A stretch of 64,000 nucleotides of DNA from JBKEDC01 sp047972995. Lineage in GTDB: Bacteria > Bacteroidota > Bacteroidia > Bacteroidales > Prolixibacteraceae. Below, piece by piece: positions 26,570 through 34,167 of this stretch. Position 1 is the first letter of the stretch. The number at the start of each line of letters is the position of its first letter. Made by a program: the position numbers and the translations under genes. Below the pieces are notes generated by a model. The model searched no databases and was not told the DNA's origin. It worked only from the letters and a program-made list of their open reading frames with translations. The DNA is taken from NCBI GenBank assembly GCA_047972995.1, contig JBKEBD010000004.1, forward strand, positions 62,001 to 126,000, given 5' to 3'.

Positions 26570-27056
26570 CTATTTCTCGCCGTCTTCTATAGGCAGGGCA
26601 TTATTGTAATCGTCTTCGGTTATGGTGTAGATAAATCTGTTTCTAATATAATTGTTGTCTTCCTTGCCTAAATATTTCATTTCATAAGCGCTTAAGCTGA
26701 ATGGGCCAGTAGTATCGTTAAGAAGTCCACTAATGTGCTCATTGTAGTATTTTACGATATAAGTGTCGTTAATACTATTAACCTGAGTTCTGGAAAAGAT
26801 TTTGCCTCAGGTTATCATTATAGAATCTGATTCTATTGGGGAAACTTCAGCAGAACCAGTATCACCTCGACGGACTTCTTTAGCCTGTTCTCCATCACCA
26901 ACAAGCATTGTAGTCGTATCACGGGCACCATATGCCACAAATGAGATAGGGCGAGAGCTATTATTTAGAATTACTGTTTCGTTAATACCCCCTATTTCTT
27001 CTGTTATGCACGCATTTAAGAGTATCATTAACACGAATAAGCTTAGTAATTTTCAT
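26570..27056 (-). pseudogene. Lipoprotein gene broken by a 36-bp palindromic insertion and an N-terminal frameshift
   Basis: The intended product starts MKLLSLFVLMILLNAC (lipobox LNAC), but the start region reads ATG followed by four A, putting the ATG at 27056 out of frame by one base. The body reads ITEEIGGINETVILNNSSRPISFVAYGARD...SPIESDSIM. It is then interrupted at 26779-26814 by a 36-bp element that introduces an in-frame TGA. After it the same frame continues NSINDTYIVKYYNEH...ALPIEDGEK to 26570. Removing exactly 36 bp joins SIM to NSIND without disturbance. Family not recognised. A 75-codon part remains open upstream of the TGA. Confidence 0.7.
26779..26814 (-). mobile_element. 36-bp palindromic element, copy 2, inserted in a gene
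   Basis: On the minus strand it starts TAACCTGAGGC and ends ACTCAGGTTA. The outer 9 bp are perfect inverted repeats around an 18-nt loop. It matches 22568-22603 at 30 of 36 positions and is a clean 12-codon insertion in the host frame. Size and shape are those of REP-like elements moved by RAYT transposases, but no such transposase is visible in this window. Confidence 0.65.
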
Positions 27057-27077
27057 TACCATATATCCTCATATCGT

Positions 27078-28397
27078 TTAAATAGTCCCCATCAAATACT
27101 CCTTAAAGTCTTCAAAATCGATGCTCAATTCATCGGTTTGTTTGGTACCTTGCATGAAGGCGGCCAAACGTTCAGGTAAATCTACTTTGCCTTTGCCGAT
27201 GATGGCTTCCACTGTTTCGGTGAATTTGGCGGGGTGAGCTGTCTCAAAAAATACGCCCACTTCTCCGGCTTGCAAATCGTCTGCCACTGCCTGATAGGCA
27301 CACGCACCATGAGGGTCGAGCAAATAGCCTTGCTCTTCATACACTTGCTTCAGCGTGGCGGCTATGGCTGCATCATCGAAGCGGTAGCCTGTAATTTCTT
27401 CTGAAATTCGTCCGTGCGATTGATATAAATCGAAAATCCGTGCAAAGTTGCTCGGGTCGCCCACATCCATGGCATTGGCAATAGTCGCCACCGACGGACG
27501 AGGTTCGTATTTTCCGGTTTGTAGGTATTGATAGACAATGTCATTTGCATTGTTGGCTGCAACGAATCGCTTGATGGGAAAGCCCATTTGCTTGGCAAAA
27601 AGTCCTGCGGTGAGGTTTCCGAAGTTGCCACTAGGCACTGCCACCACCAACTCATCGGCTTTGCCTTGTGCTTTCAGTTGTGCATAGGCATGGAAATAAT
27701 AGAACGCTTGGGGCAAGAAACGAGCCACATTAATGGAGTTTGCCGAAGTGAGATACAGTTTCTCGTTAAGCTCGGCATCGAGGAAGGCTGTTTTCACTAG
27801 TCGCTGACAATCATCAAACGTGCCATCTACCTCAATGGCAGTGATGTTCTGACCCAAAGTAACAAATTGCATCTCTTGAATCTTGCTCACCTTACCTTTA
27901 GGATATAGCACATAAACCTTAATACCATCTACCCCCAAGAAGCCGTTTGCCACTGCACTTCCCGTATCGCCCGATGTGGCTACGAGCACGTTTACTTCTC
28001 GCTCGTTTCCCCTAAGAAAATAAGCCAATAAGCGAGCCATAAATCGACCGCCTACGTCTTTAAATGCTAGTGTTGGACCATGGAAAAGTTCTAAAGAATA
28101 GATATTACTTTTCACCTCCACCACGGGGCAATCAAATTGCAGTGTGTCGTAAACGATATGCTTCAAATCTTCCTCGGGAATATCTTCGCCAAAGAATGCT
28201 TTAGCCACTTCGAAAGAGATTTCTTGAAAAGAAAGGTTTTCTATATTGTCGAAAAATGACTGTGGCAATTGATTAATATGTTCGGGCATGAACAATCCTT
28301 TGTCGCTTGCCAATCCTTTAATGACGGCATCGGCTAGCGATACGTTTTTGTCGGTTCCGTTTGTACTGTAATATTTCATCTGTTTAAAATATTGCAA
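27078..28397 (-). CDS. thrC: Threonine synthase
   Basis: ThrC converts O-phosphohomoserine to threonine using PLP. The 439-residue protein has the PLP lysine in FHGPTLAFKDVGGRFM (about residues 105-120), ATSGDTGSAVANGF for phosphate binding and SANSINVARFLPQ. It begins MKYYSTNGTDKNVSLADA if the ATG seven codons downstream (28376) is used; the first ATG gives seven extra residues (MQYFKQM). It is the last gene of a thrA-homoserine kinase-thrC set; the gap to the kinase gene contains 7-bp-period repeats. Confidence 0.95.
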   Translation of the reverse strand: MQYFKQMKYYSTNGTDKNVSLADAVIKGLASDKGLFMPEHINQLPQSFFDNIENLSFQEISFEVAKAFFGEDIPEEDLKHIVYDTLQFDCPVVEVKSNIYSLELFHGPTLAFKDVGGRFMARLLAYFLRGNEREVNVLVATSGDTGSAVANGFLGVDGIKVYVLYPKGKVSKIQEMQFVTLGQNITAIEVDGTFDDCQRLVKTAFLDAELNEKLYLTSANSINVARFLPQAFYYFHAYAQLKAQGKADELVVAVPSGNFGNLTAGLFAKQMGFPIKRFVAANNANDIVYQYLQTGKYEPRPSVATIANAMDVGDPSNFARIFDLYQSHGRISEEITGYRFDDAAIAATLKQVYEEQGYLLDPHGACAYQAVADDLQAGEVGVFFETAHPAKFTETVEAIIGKGKVDLPERLAAFMQGTKQTDELSIDFEDFKEYLMGTI

Positions 28398-28430
28398 TAA
28401 GCTGTAAGCTATAGGCTATAGGCTTTTGCT
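28393..28430. repeat. 7-bp-period repeat upstream of thrC
   Basis: On the minus strand the units AGCCTAT, AGCCTAT, AGCTTAC, AGCTTAT run in phase up to TGCAATATTTT, just before the thrC start. The related tract at 29697 precedes the kinase gene in the same relative place and also ends AGCTTATTGCAA. Confidence 0.65.
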
Positions 28431-28469
28431 GTTTCTAATCATTCTCCTGTGTGCTGCTTGGCATAAAGC

Positions 28470-29693
28470 CTAATGCTTAAGAGGGACATCTAAAAATTCT
28501 TTCATAAACTCATCGCCTTGCAATAAACCATAGCTACCCTGTGCCACCGTAAATTCGTCGTAGCTTTCCACAGCATCGGGCGGTACAGCCGGTTTATAAA
28601 TAAGGAAAGGCACAGGCACTCTGGTGTGCACTGTAGTGGCGCAAGGTGTGGGATGATCGGGTAACACGGCAATGGCTACTGGTTCATCCATGGCTTCGCA
28701 TTGCTCTACAATATATTTCACCACGCGTTGGTCGAGGTATTCTATGGTTTTTATTTTCAGTTCCACGTCGCCTTCATGACCGGCTTCGTCGCTAGCTTCA
28801 ATGTGCAGATAAACCAAATCGGCGCCTCGTTTCAACGCTTCGATAGTGGCTTTGGCTTTACCTTCGTAATTGGTGTTGTGCAAACCTGTTGCGCCTTCCA
28901 CCTTAATGACTTCCATGCCTGCATAGGCGCCAATGCCATGAATCAGATCGACAGCTGAAATAACGGCTGATTGCTGAATACCAAACAGCTCTTTAAGTGT
29001 GGGCATGGCTGGCTTATATCCGGGCGACCAAGCCCATATTGAGTCAGCAGTGTCTTTACCTGCTGCCGCTCGTTTCTTATTCACGGGGTGTTCTTTCAGC
29101 AAATCCATCGATCGGCTCGTGAGTTCGTTTAATAAATCGGCTGTGGCTTGTGCGTGTGGAGTTTTGGCTTTCACCAAATAATCGGCAAAAGGTTTGCCCG
29201 GCACATCGTGCGGAGGTGTACAGTCTAGATCTTTCAAACCACCTTTCACCACCAACACATGACGATAAGATACGCCTTTGTGGAAAATGACTTTCTCACT
29301 ACCCAACTTCTCTTTTAGATAATCAATCAACTCGTGCGCTTCGGCATCTGATATATGTCCTGCTGAGTGGTTCTTAATGTTACCATCTTTCACTGAAATC
29401 AGGTTCAGACGCATTGCCAAGTCGCCCGACTCAAGCTTCACTCCCATGCTGGCAGCTTCAAGCGAGCCACGCCCTTCAAACACCGCAGGCACGTCATAGC
29501 CCAGCACCGCCATATTTGCCACCTCACTACCTGGATGCATACTGTCGTCTACTGTCTTAAAAGTGCCTGTTCTACCCAATTTAGCCAACCTGTCGATTGC
29601 TGGTTTATTCGCCATTTGAAGTGGCGTTTTATTTCCGTAGGCTTGCAATGGCTCATCGGCCATGCCATCGCCAAGAATGATGATGTATTTCAT
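28470..29693 (-). CDS. ApgM-family enzyme, probable homoserine kinase
   Basis: A 407-residue member of the alkaline-phosphatase-like cofactor-independent phosphoglycerate mutase (ApgM) family. It has metal-binding IILGDGMADEP at the start, GSEVANMAVLGYD, HIEASDEAGHEG and VLPDHPTPC...HTRVPVPFLIY. In Bacteroidota such a gene sits between thrA and thrC and is thought to act as homoserine kinase in place of GHMP-type ThrB; no ThrB is present here. The ATG at 29693 is used because the two preceding codons start only from TTG. Assignment to homoserine kinase rests on context. Confidence 0.88.
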   Translation of the reverse strand: MKYIIILGDGMADEPLQAYGNKTPLQMANKPAIDRLAKLGRTGTFKTVDDSMHPGSEVANMAVLGYDVPAVFEGRGSLEAASMGVKLESGDLAMRLNLISVKDGNIKNHSAGHISDAEAHELIDYLKEKLGSEKVIFHKGVSYRHVLVVKGGLKDLDCTPPHDVPGKPFADYLVKAKTPHAQATADLLNELTSRSMDLLKEHPVNKKRAAAGKDTADSIWAWSPGYKPAMPTLKELFGIQQSAVISAVDLIHGIGAYAGMEVIKVEGATGLHNTNYEGKAKATIEALKRGADLVYLHIEASDEAGHEGDVELKIKTIEYLDQRVVKYIVEQCEAMDEPVAIAVLPDHPTPCATTVHTRVPVPFLIYKPAVPPDAVESYDEFTVAQGSYGLLQGDEFMKEFLDVPLKH

Positions 29694-29696
29694 TTG

Positions 29697-29735
29697 CAAT
29701 AAGCTTTAGGCTGCAAGCTGTAGGCTGGGGGCTTA
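29697..29735. repeat. 7-bp-period repeat upstream of the homoserine kinase gene
   Basis: On the minus strand AGCCTAC, AGCTTGC, AGCCTAA, AGCTTAT lead into TGCAA directly before the ATG at 29693. Unit type and placement match the tract before thrC. Confidence 0.65.
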
Positions 29736-29763
29736 TCGCTCACAGCCCACCGCTTACCGCTAA

Positions 29764-30129
29764 TTAAATATTTGAAATCCGAATGATATCGGCAAACACA
29801 CCAGCAGCAGTAACTTCTGCTCCTGCACCATATCCTTTAATAATCATAGGATATTCATTATATCGCTCGGTAGTAAACATCACGAGGTTGTTACTGCCTT
29901 GCAAATCGTAAAACGGATGTGTTTTTTCAATTTCTTTTAAGCCAATTTCGGCTTTTCCATTATTGTAAGTAGCTACAAATCGCCAACATTTATCTTCGGC
30001 ATCAATGCGCTGACGATTTTTTTCGAATTTAGCATCAAGCTGCGAAATATTTGCCCAAAATTCGTCGAGAGTGCCCGCAAAAAACTCATCGCTGATGAAT
30101 TTTTCGACTCTCACATCATCACCATCAAT
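29764..30129 (-). pseudogene. thrA: C-terminal part of aspartokinase/homoserine dehydrogenase beyond an amber codon
   Basis: This is the same reading frame as the upstream part, directly after the TAG at 30130-30132. It reads IDGDDVRVEKFISDEFFAGTLDEFW... and ends MIIKGYGAGAEVTAAGVFADIIRISNI, the normal C-terminus of the homoserine dehydrogenase domain, including the conserved KGYGAGAEVTAAGV. A GTG at 30114 could restart translation, but no ribosome-binding sequence is evident. Without this part the dehydrogenase domain lacks its C-terminal ~120 residues. Confidence 0.8.
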
Positions 30130-32193
30130 CTAATAGCCCCAGTCGCGCACCAAGATTAAGAGCTTTCTCATCACATCTACCCCACTTAAATCAATGCGAG
30201 GATCGGGTTCTGCATAGCCTTCTTCTTTTGCCAATCGAATGGTTTTGCTTAGCGGAATTTCAGCCGATATGGTATTGAAAATGTAGTTGAGTGTGCCTGA
30301 AAGCACTGCTTCAATCTTAATTATCTTATCGCCTGATTTTACCAAATCATTAATGGTGTTGATAATAGGCAATCCTGCTCCCACATTGGTTTCAAACAAG
30401 AATTTTGCTCCTTTGTGACTTGCTAAATCTTTCAGCATCTTGTAGTTTTCATACTTCGATGATGCTGCCACTTTATTTGCTGTTACAATCGACACGTTGG
30501 CTGCAAGCAAATCTTTATAAATATGGTGTGTTTCACCCGATGCTGTACAATCTACAAAAACAGAATTGAAGATATTCATGTGAATAATCTCTTCTTTGTA
30601 GGTTTCTAAAGAGGAACTCAATTCTGAATTATTCAAAGCTTCCTTATAATCTGTTAGGTCAATTCCTTCTCGGTTGAGGAGTATTTTCTTAGAATTAGCA
30701 ATACCCACCACCTTAATTTTAAGATGATTCGATGCCAAAAGCTTTTCTTGCTGCTGCTGAATCTGCGAAAGCAAACTTCCCCCCACCAATCCAATTCCTA
30801 GCAAAAATACATTCAGCTCGGCATTTTCCGACAGGAAAAACGACTCATGCACCAAGTTCAGCGTCTTGCGCAGGTCTTTGGTTTTCACCACCCACGAAAT
30901 ATTCAACTCCGATGCTCCTTGTGCTATGGCTACCACATTGATACCATTCTTGCCTAAGGTAGAAAATAATTTTCCTGCTACACCTGTTGTTTTCTTCATG
31001 TTCTCGCCCACAATTGCCACCACCGACAATTTATCGTCGATAGCTACATTCTGAATAAGACCAGAAGTAAGCTCTGCAGCAAATTCAACACGAAGTGCTT
31101 GCTCTGCCAAAGTAGCTTTTGCACTATCGATAGCCACCGAAATAGAATTTTCAGAAGATGCTTGCGAAATCAGAATAACATTAATTTTTTCATTTGCTAG
31201 AACAGAAAATAGGCGCAACGACATACCCGAAACACCAATAATGCCCAACCCTTGCAAGGTAACCAAACTAATATCAGAAAGCGATGAAATACCTTTAATC
31301 GGTCCTCGTTTAGTTTGCGACTGGTTTCCATGAATGAGCGTACCCTTAGCTTCTGGATTTAGTGTATTCTTGATATAAGTTGGAATGCTACGCTGATAAA
31401 CCGGTAATATAGTGGGCGGATAAATGACCTTAGCCCCAAAATGCGAAAGTTCCATAGCTTCGGCATAGCTCAACGAATTGATGACATATGCTTTGCTAAT
31501 CACGCTAGGGTCTGCAGTCATGAAACCATCAACATCGGTCCATATTTCTAGCGATTCGGCATCTAGTGCCGCTGCAAAAATAGCTGCGGTATAGTCTGAA
31601 CCTCCACGACCTAAGGTAGTGCAAGTATCGTCGGTGCTTGTTGCCACAAACCCCGGAACTATGGTAATATGCCCCACTTCGCCAACTACCGTTTTAATGA
31701 GTGTGTTGGTCAAATTGAAGTCAACATTAGCCTTTCCGTAGTTTGTGTCGGTTTTAATGAGTTTGGCAGCATCAATCCATTGTGCTTCTTCCAAGTATTC
31801 ACCAATAATGTATGATGATAACTGCTCGCCAAAGCAACATACTTTATCTTGTGTTCTTGGCGAAAGTTCTTTAATCATAGATACTCCCTCGATAACCCTA
31901 CCAAGGTCTTCTAATTTAGCTGTTACTTCTGCCCTTACAACTTCTTTTCGATCGCCCTCAATAAGCTCATCAACAAGTTGCAGGTGTCTTTCGCAGATGC
32001 TTTCAAACTCCGCTTTAAAATAAGCAGTGCCCATTAAAGCAAGGCGAGAAGCGCTCAGTATTTTATCTGTTACCCCACCTAAAGCGGAAACCACGACTAC
32101 CACATCGCACGACTGCTTATAGACAATGTCTTTTATCTTTCTAATGTTCTCAGCACTTCCAACTGATGTACCTCCGAATTTTAAAACTTTCAT
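30130..32193 (-). CDS. thrA: Bifunctional aspartokinase/homoserine dehydrogenase, truncated by an in-frame TAG
   Basis: The 687 codons cover the aspartokinase (about 1-290, MKVLKFGGTSVGSAENI and TLGRGGSDYTAA), two ACT-like regulatory segments (about 300-455) and the start of homoserine dehydrogenase (LLGIGLVGGSLLSQI near 465, then ETNVGAGLPII and AEPDPRIDLSGVDVMRKL). The frame ends at VRDWGY followed by TAG, exactly where relatives continue with GYK or similar, and it resumes in frame after the stop. A single AAG-to-TAG change would explain it. The enzyme commits aspartate to threonine, methionine and lysine, so loss would have consequences unless suppressed, bypassed or a sequencing error. 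First gene of the threonine set. Confidence 0.85.
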   Translation of the reverse strand: MKVLKFGGTSVGSAENIRKIKDIVYKQSCDVVVVVSALGGVTDKILSASRLALMGTAYFKAEFESICERHLQLVDELIEGDRKEVVRAEVTAKLEDLGRVIEGVSMIKELSPRTQDKVCCFGEQLSSYIIGEYLEEAQWIDAAKLIKTDTNYGKANVDFNLTNTLIKTVVGEVGHITIVPGFVATSTDDTCTTLGRGGSDYTAAIFAAALDAESLEIWTDVDGFMTADPSVISKAYVINSLSYAEAMELSHFGAKVIYPPTILPVYQRSIPTYIKNTLNPEAKGTLIHGNQSQTKRGPIKGISSLSDISLVTLQGLGIIGVSGMSLRLFSVLANEKINVILISQASSENSISVAIDSAKATLAEQALRVEFAAELTSGLIQNVAIDDKLSVVAIVGENMKKTTGVAGKLFSTLGKNGINVVAIAQGASELNISWVVKTKDLRKTLNLVHESFFLSENAELNVFLLGIGLVGGSLLSQIQQQQEKLLASNHLKIKVVGIANSKKILLNREGIDLTDYKEALNNSELSSSLETYKEEIIHMNIFNSVFVDCTASGETHHIYKDLLAANVSIVTANKVAASSKYENYKMLKDLASHKGAKFLFETNVGAGLPIINTINDLVKSGDKIIKIEAVLSGTLNYIFNTISAEIPLSKTIRLAKEEGYAEPDPRIDLSGVDVMRKLLILVRDWGY

Positions 32194-32415
32194 CCTGTGT
32201 TAGCTATATCTATTTGTGTAATATTCTTCCGTAAAAATATAATTATTTCACTTGAAACGTACATCAAAAAGGCTAAAACTGCAAGAATTGAACTGTAATT
32301 AACATCAATTTGAAAGATCATGTTAAAAGCAACTCAAAATATGAATAGACAACCAGGCGTTTCTATTGCAAATACTAGCATTCCTTATTTAAATACCAAC
32401 AATTTACCAAAAGAC
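32194..32415. other. Intergenic region between thrA and the recA terminator
   Basis: AT-rich and presumably contains the thrA promoter on the minus strand, but no exact TAnnTTTG is seen. I see no attenuator-like run of Thr or Ile codons. A 46-codon plus-strand frame (32320-32460) that runs into the recA terminator is not supported as a gene. Confidence 0.35.
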
Positions 32416-32462
32416 ACTAAAAAAACCCGATTAAACAGACATTTCTGCTTAATCGGGTAATT
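32416..32462 (-). terminator. Terminator after recA
   Basis: The 10-bp stem ACCCGATTAA/TTAATCGGGT is separated by a 14-nt loop and followed on the minus strand by seven T. Confidence 0.85.
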
Positions 32463-32496
32463 TATTTGCAACGGATGTGGTTTAAACCATCAATCC

Positions 32497-33537
32497 TTAA
32501 TCTTCATCGGGTGAAGCTTGGAAAGCATCGGGATTTACCGATGCCATAATTTTTTCTTCTAGTTCGAGTGCCAACTCCACATTGTCCATGAGCAATTTGC
32601 GCACAGCTTCTCTACCTTGTCCTAGTTTGGTTTCGCCATAGCTAAACCAAGAACCGCTTTTCTTAATTACATTAAATTCTACACCAAGGTCGATAATTTC
32701 GCCTGTTTTCGAGATACCTTCACCATACATAATGTCGAACTCAGCTTTGCGGAATGGAGGAGCTACTTTGTTTTTCACCACTTTCACACGTGTGTGGTTA
32801 CCCATTACATCTTCGCCATCTTTAATCTGACCAATACGACGAATATCTAAACGCACCGAAGCGTAGAATTTCAAGGCATTACCACCTGTGGTTGTTTCTG
32901 GGTTTCCAAACATAACCCCGATTTTCTCGCGCAACTGGTTGATGAAAATACAGCAAGTTTTTGTTTTGTTAATGTTACCGGTGAGCTTACGCAAAGCTTG
33001 CGACATCAAACGAGCTTGCAGACCCATTTTAGAATCTCCCATATCGCCTTCAATCTCTGCCTTTGGTGTTAGTGCAGCCACCGAGTCAATCACTACAATA
33101 TCAATAGCTCCTGAGCGAATCAGGTTGTCGGCAATTTCAAGTGCTTGCTCCCCATTGTCGGGTTGTGAAATGAGCAATTCGTCGATATTTACCCCCAATT
33201 TCTTGGCATAATATGGGTCGAAAGCGTGTTCTGCATCAACGATAGCTGCAATACCACCTGTTTTTTGTGCTTCTGCAATAGCATGAATTGCTAAGGTTGT
33301 TTTACCCGATGATTCCGGTCCATAAATCTCAATGATACGACCTTTAGGGAATCCTCCAACACCTAAAGCAATATCTAAGCCAATTGAACCGGTAGAGATT
33401 GCTGGTATTTCTTCTGCCACCACATCGCCCATCTTCATGATAGAGCCTTTACCATAGCTTTTTTCAATTTTATCCATCGTAAGCTGCAATGCCTTCAGCT
33501 TATCTTGGTTATTGTTCTTTTGTTGTTCTTTTGCCAT
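32497..33537 (-). CDS. recA: Recombinase RecA
   Basis: RecA forms the ATP-dependent strand-exchange filament and triggers LexA-type cleavage. The 346-residue protein has Walker A GPESSGKTT (about residues 70-78), Walker B VVIDSVAAL, and the loops MSQALRKL and FINQLREKIGVMFGNPETTTGG. The C-terminus is acidic, ending SPDED. The start is 5 bp after the bcp stop, so the two genes are an operon driven from the promoter upstream of bcp. No SOS box is evident. Confidence 0.98.
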   Translation of the reverse strand: MAKEQQKNNNQDKLKALQLTMDKIEKSYGKGSIMKMGDVVAEEIPAISTGSIGLDIALGVGGFPKGRIIEIYGPESSGKTTLAIHAIAEAQKTGGIAAIVDAEHAFDPYYAKKLGVNIDELLISQPDNGEQALEIADNLIRSGAIDIVVIDSVAALTPKAEIEGDMGDSKMGLQARLMSQALRKLTGNINKTKTCCIFINQLREKIGVMFGNPETTTGGNALKFYASVRLDIRRIGQIKDGEDVMGNHTRVKVVKNKVAPPFRKAEFDIMYGEGISKTGEIIDLGVEFNVIKKSGSWFSYGETKLGQGREAVRKLLMDNVELALELEEKIMASVNPDAFQASPDED

Positions 33538-33542
33538 ATTTA

Positions 33543-34013
33543 TTATGATATTTCTAATTTCTTCGCAATTTGTTCGGTGTGTTCTTTCGTTTTTGGGCGT
33601 TTAAACACCTCTTGCACTACCCCATTTTCATCAATTACGTAGGTGGTACGAATAACTCCCACACTTATTTTCCCGTAAAGCGATTTTTCGCCCCATGCGC
33701 CATAAGCTTCTAAAATTTCATACTCGGGGTCGCTAATCAAATCGAAAGGCAGTGCATATTTTGCGATAAACTTCTGGTGCGACTCTTTAGAATCGGGACT
33801 AACCCCCACAACTTGATAGCCTTGTTTAAGCCAAAAGTTATGATTTTCACTCAGATTGCAAGCCTCTGCTGTGCAGCCGGGCGTGTTATTCTTGGGGTAA
33901 AAATACAATATCAATTTCTTTCCTGCAAAATCGCTAAGCGAAACTTGCACCCCTTTTTGGTTCTCTCCTGTGAAATCCGGAGCTTTTGTTCCTTTTTCTA
34001 ATTGTGCCATCAT
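33543..34013 (-). CDS. bcp: Thiol peroxidase, Bcp/PrxQ type
   Basis: A 156-residue thioredoxin-dependent peroxiredoxin that reduces hydroperoxides. The active-site segment YPKNNTPGCTAEACNL holds the peroxidatic Cys and, five residues later, the resolving Cys, as in atypical 2-Cys PrxQ. AKYALPFDLISDPEYEI and GVIRTTYVIDENG are typical. The start could be either of two adjacent ATG codons (34013 or 34010). Upstream of and co-transcribed with recA. Confidence 0.95.
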   Translation of the reverse strand: MMAQLEKGTKAPDFTGENQKGVQVSLSDFAGKKLILYFYPKNNTPGCTAEACNLSENHNFWLKQGYQVVGVSPDSKESHQKFIAKYALPFDLISDPEYEILEAYGAWGEKSLYGKISVGVIRTTYVIDENGVVQEVFKRPKTKEHTEQIAKKLEIS

Positions 34014-34031
34014 TCGTGATTTTGGTTTCTA

Positions 34032-34039
34032 CAAATATA
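34032..34039 (-). promoter_or_regulatory. Putative -7 element of bcp-recA
   Basis: Minus-strand TATATTTG lies 18 bp before the bcp ATG. Confidence 0.5.
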
Positions 34040-34107
34040 GAACGAAATAACGATTAAGCACGCTAAAATAGAAAATATTTATATGCGGTAACCTCCGCTT
34101 CCGAGCA

Positions 34108-34149
34108 CAAAAAAAGAGAATACCCTTTCGAGTATTCTCTTCTTTTTAT
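34108..34149 (-). terminator. Terminator after the 688-residue lipoprotein gene
   Basis: The 10-bp stem AAGAGAATAC/GTATTCTCTT is bounded by A and T runs and can act in both directions. Confidence 0.85.
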
Positions 34150-34167
34150 TATGAAATACGCTAGAGA

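Noticed and set aside
26800..26816. In-frame TGA in the lipoprotein gene as a possible selenocysteine codon
   Set aside because: The TGA belongs to the inserted 36-bp palindrome and disappears when it is removed. There is no SECIS-like structure of the right kind and no selenoprotein family match.
32320..32460. 46-codon plus-strand frame between thrA and recA
   Set aside because: It ends inside the recA terminator and is on the opposite strand to thrA, so it cannot be a threonine leader peptide. Nothing else supports it.
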